This document shows, one piece after another, positions 41,195 to 44,079 of a DNA stretch of 44,079 nt (its first letter is position 1; every line of letters starts with the position of its first letter). Origin of the DNA: DATEAV01 sp964575425 (lineage in GTDB: Bacteria > Chloroflexota > Anaerolineae > Anaerolineales > E44-bin32); assembly GCA_964575425.1 (NCBI GenBank), contig CAZNRD010000026.1, forward strand, positions 1-44,079, given 5' to 3'. The position numbers were made by a program, and so were the translations under genes. The notes beneath the pieces are model-generated. The model was not told the origin of the DNA. It made no database searches and worked only from the letters and a program-made list of their open reading frames with translations.

Positions 41195-43492
41195 ATGAAG
41201 AGGCGGGTTTGTATCGCCATAGGAGTGATGGGATTCAGCGGACTGGTTGCTGAGATCCTTCTTCTGAGGGAACTCCTGATCGTCTTCTCCGGCAACGAAC
41301 TTAGCATCGGCATTGTTCTCGCCAACTGGCTGATTCTCGAGGCTCTTGGGTGTTTCTTTCCCGGCCGGTTGGCTGAGAAACCCAAGAACAGGCTCGAGGC
41401 ATACGCGGTTCTCACAGTTCTCTTTTCCTTGTCTTTGATCGCCGCAGTCTTCCTGACTCGCGTCCTGAAAAGCGCATTGGGGATTTCCATTGGTGAACGC
41501 CTTGGGCTTGTCCCCATGTTTTGTTCCTCTCTTGTCATCCTTCTACCGGTAAGCATGTTTCACGGCGCCTTGTTTACGTTTAGTTGCCGGATCTATTCCA
41601 TGGTCTCTGCACGGGATTCCTCTTCGGCCGGCAGGGTCTATGTGTACGAGACAGTCGGCACAGTGCTCGGTGGAATTGCAGCCACCTATCTCTTTGTGCC
41701 TTATCTGACTGCTGTTCAGGTCTCTGTTGGACTCGCCATGCTGAACGTGATCATTTGCCTTGTGTTGCTTGCCCCGTATTGGAAGACTGGACGGTTTCAA
41801 CTAGGTGTGCTACTCGGCCTGAGTGTGTTGATGGCATGCCTCGGCTGTGTGCTATTCGGCAATCAGGCGGACCGACTGCACCTCCATTCAATCCAGGTGC
41901 AATGGAAGAACCTCAGGATTGTCCACTACCAGAACTCCCCATACGGCAACATCTCTGTTGTCGAAAACGAGGGACAGTACATCTTCTTCCAGGACGGGAT
42001 CGCCAGTCTCATAACGCCTGTCCCGGATGTCATCTCTATTGAGGAATTTGTACATCTGCCGCTTCTTGCCCACCCAGACCCCGCAAGGGTCCTGATCTTG
42101 AGTGGTGGGGCAGGGGGCGTGATCAACGAGGTGCTGAAACATCCATCCATAGAAACCATTGAATATGCGGAGCTCGACCCGCTGCTTCTTGCTCTGCTAA
42201 GAAGGTTTTCCACGCCGCTGACAGAATTGGAATTGACTGACGAAAGAGTGAAGCTACGTCATGTAGACGGCCGTCTGCTGCTCAGGGGCACCCCGAATAC
42301 CTATGACCTGATCTTCGTCGGTGTGGAGCCGTCGAATCTGCAGACAAACAGATTCTTCACAAGGGAGTTCTTCTCCCTTGCGAAGAACAGGCTGAACGAA
42401 GGAGGCGTGCTTGTCCTTGGTGTGCCCGGTTCTCTGACCCTCTTGAATCACGAATTGAAAGACCTGAATAGCTGTGTCTTTCACACTCTGGACAGTGTCT
42501 TCTCTCATATTCGGGTGATTCCTGGCGATGACAGGAACATCTTCCTGGCGTCAGAGTCGCCGGACGCTGCAGCCCTTGACAAGGCACAGATCACAGGGAG
42601 ATTGAGCGAGCGTGGGATCGCAGCAAGCGTGATGATTCCCTGGCATATCGAGAGCAAGTTGCATGACGGCTGGCAGGATTGGTTTGCGCACTTCATTCGA
42701 GGGAGTAGTCAGGAAATCAATCGTGATTTGCGGCCAGTGGGGCTGTTCTACAGCATCGCACATTGGCATGCCGTGTTTGCGCCTTCCTTCGGCCGCCTAT
42801 TCAGGCAATTGGAGCGCATAAGCCTGGGGGTGTTTCTTGCTGTGTTCATCCCCGTGCTAGTCGTGTACTTCTTCCAACGGTCCAGAGGCAAGGGGGTCTT
42901 CCCGGCAAGCATCTCTTTCTCCATTCTCACAACCGGCTTTGCCGGAATGATGTTTGACCTGGTGTTGATCTTCGCGTTCCAATCAATCTATGGATATGTA
43001 TTCTCGTGGATTGGGCTTCTTGTCGCATCTTTCATGGCAGGCGCAGCTTGTGGAGCAATGCTCATGACGGCGCTCTTGACGCGAACGCAAGACGGCTGGA
43101 AGCTCTTCATTGCGACCGAACTGGCAGTCGTATGTCTTTCTGTTGGGTTACCTCTCGTCGTCCTGGCCGCGAATGCAGTTGCGGGCAGCCTGAGTGCATT
43201 CCTGCTCCTGACCTTGTTCTTGCTGATTGCTTTGATCTGCGGGTTTCTGACGGGCTCCCAATTCCCTCTGGCCAACAAGCTGTACCTGAAGAATGGCGCG
43301 AGTCTGACGCGGACGGGGGGGCTGCTCTATGCTTCCGACCTGCTGGGCGGATGGTTAGGAGGGATTGGCGGCGGCGTTGTGCTTCTACCAGTGCTTGGTC
43401 TCACCGGGAGCTGCGCGATTGTGGGGTTGGGCAAGCTGGCGAGTCTGATCGTCTTTGCTACGCAACCGAAACCGATGTCTGTGAGGAGGTAA
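41195..43492 (+). CDS. Polytopic membrane protein with spermidine-synthase-like domain
   Basis: A 765-residue protein: about seven transmembrane helices (residues 1-225), a soluble spermidine-synthase-like Rossmann domain (about 235-460), and six or seven further helices (about 530-760). The nucleotide motif ILSGGAGG is at 301-308, the acidic position in YAELD at 324-328 and VDGR at 357-360. The catalytic segment that reads YDVIxxDxxDP in aminopropyltransferases is YDLIFVGVEP here (370-379), so the key Asp residues are missing. It may bind a SAM-like nucleotide without making polyamines. GC content (about 52-55% by eye) is lower than in neighbours. The ATG at 41195 follows a weak AGG site. 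The radical SAM gene begins 5 bases after its stop. Confidence 0.82.
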   Translation: MKRRVCIAIGVMGFSGLVAEILLLRELLIVFSGNELSIGIVLANWLILEALGCFFPGRLAEKPKNRLEAYAVLTVLFSLSLIAAVFLTRVLKSALGISIGERLGLVPMFCSSLVILLPVSMFHGALFTFSCRIYSMVSARDSSSAGRVYVYETVGTVLGGIAATYLFVPYLTAVQVSVGLAMLNVIICLVLLAPYWKTGRFQLGVLLGLSVLMACLGCVLFGNQADRLHLHSIQVQWKNLRIVHYQNSPYGNISVVENEGQYIFFQDGIASLITPVPDVISIEEFVHLPLLAHPDPARVLILSGGAGGVINEVLKHPSIETIEYAELDPLLLALLRRFSTPLTELELTDERVKLRHVDGRLLLRGTPNTYDLIFVGVEPSNLQTNRFFTREFFSLAKNRLNEGGVLVLGVPGSLTLLNHELKDLNSCVFHTLDSVFSHIRVIPGDDRNIFLASESPDAAALDKAQITGRLSERGIAASVMIPWHIESKLHDGWQDWFAHFIRGSSQEINRDLRPVGLFYSIAHWHAVFAPSFGRLFRQLERISLGVFLAVFIPVLVVYFFQRSRGKGVFPASISFSILTTGFAGMMFDLVLIFAFQSIYGYVFSWIGLLVASFMAGAACGAMLMTALLTRTQDGWKLFIATELAVVCLSVGLPLVVLAANAVAGSLSAFLLLTLFLLIALICGFLTGSQFPLANKLYLKNGASLTRTGGLLYASDLLGGWLGGIGGGVVLLPVLGLTGSCAIVGLGKLASLIVFATQPKPMSVRR

Positions 43493-43497
43493 GGGAA

Positions 43498-44079
43498 ATG
43501 GATGAGTCTCTCCTTGCAAAGTTCACGCGAAGGGATTTCCTGAGGAGCACGGCGAAATTCTGTTTCCTGGTTGGGGTGTCATCCTTCTTGCCCGGCTGTG
43601 TCAGGGCGGCGCCGCCAAGCCTTGAAACGGAGGCAGAGATGGGGCCGCCGAGCGATGAGGGTGAGATGGCGACAGAGGTCGCGACTCCTGCGACGCCCGC
43701 CGCCGAGTTTGAACCGGCCTATCTGAGACTCCACAGATCCGGTGAACTCCGGAAGCGGGCAGAGGAACTCTGGGCCATTATGGAAAGATGCGAGCTCTGC
43801 CCGAGACGATGTGGGGTGAATCGGCTCGAGGGAGTTGGCGGCTTCTGTCGGGCCCCCGGTGCTGAGCTGGTCATTTCGGCATTGCATCCACACTTTGGCG
43901 AGGAAAGGCCGCTGGTTGGAGGAGGAGGCTCGGGGACAATCTTCCTGACTCACTGCAATCTGCGTTGCGTCTTCTGCCAGAATTGGGAGATCTCGCAGGA
44001 TTCCATGGAAGATAGCGTTGATTCAGGCAGTGAGGAGAATTCAGTGTACCATTGTGTTTCAATTTCAGCTGCTTGGCTT
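43498..44079 (+). CDS. PflX-like radical SAM protein with Tat/lipoprotein signal, 5' part
   Basis: The frame runs from the ATG at 43498 (GAGGAGG upstream) off the window end, giving 194 residues. The N-terminus has a twin-arginine motif (TRRDFLRS, residues 10-17), a hydrophobic stretch and a possible lipobox (LPGC, Cys35), then a Thr/Pro/Glu linker. The body resembles COG1313/PflX proteins: CELCPRRCGVNR with a later Cys (GFCRAPG) before the radical SAM motif HCNLRCVFCQNWEISQ (CxxxCxxC). A SAM-dependent [4Fe-4S] enzyme on the outside of the membrane would be unusual. From about 43999 the sequence no longer resembles the family. It is cotranscribed with the spermidine-synthase-like gene. Confidence 0.82.
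   Translation, partial: MDESLLAKFTRRDFLRSTAKFCFLVGVSSFLPGCVRAAPPSLETEAEMGPPSDEGEMATEVATPATPAAEFEPAYLRLHRSGELRKRAEELWAIMERCELCPRRCGVNRLEGVGGFCRAPGAELVISALHPHFGEERPLVGGGGSGTIFLTHCNLRCVFCQNWEISQDSMEDSVDSGSEENSVYHCVSISAAWL

Overview
The window is GC-rich bacterial DNA, most likely from a Chloroflexota (Anaerolineae-like) plant-polymer degrader. This is inferred from Thr/Pro-rich lipoprotein linkers, a lipoprotein serpin, the wording of an RHS remnant and the carbohydrate gene content; no rRNA, tRNA, CRISPR array or intact transposase was seen.

Layout. 1-5042: two small secreted lipoproteins, rubrerythrin, a serpin lipoprotein, and a MoaF-like protein paired with a short-chain dehydrogenase. 5545-18569 (minus): one long xylo-oligosaccharide regulon. 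A LacI-type repressor sits behind a near-consensus promoter carrying a perfect LacI-family operator, followed by a family-5 solute-binding lipoprotein, two permeases, two ATPases, xylose isomerase, a GH3 glycosidase, a deletion-scarred pseudogene and xylulokinase. The sugar is probably imported as oligomers, trimmed by GH3 and passed to the pentose phosphate pathway as xylulose 5-phosphate. 18570-19563 is a gene-poor kilobase.

19564-23386 (minus): sulfatase-like hydrolase, MFS transporter, a broken methylthioadenosine phosphorylase and a DUF523 protein. They are divergent from an RpiR/SIS regulator (23614), with a strong promoter framed by an inverted repeat between them. 24743-31166 (plus): HypB without other hydrogenase genes, a split transketolase, a RuBisCO-like protein translationally coupled to it, and a GH127 beta-L-arabinofuranosidase. 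This looks like a branched- or unusual-sugar pathway, possibly related to apiose/apionate catabolism. 31397-39126 (plus): an MtaD-like deaminase, a complete ECF transporter (S, fused A-A, T), an amidohydrolase-fold protein that has lost its metal ligands, and an acyl-CoA ligase, ending in two tandem hairpins.

39338-39699 is an RHS remnant. 39796-44079 (plus) holds a membrane-anchored SagB-type nitroreductase with an internal Tat motif, a polytopic spermidine-synthase-like protein lacking the catalytic Asp motif, and a PflX-type radical SAM protein with a Tat/lipoprotein signal that runs off the window. The best candidates for undescribed biology are this last trio, the transketolase/RuBisCO-like cluster, and the ECF/pseudo-amidohydrolase/ligase cassette.
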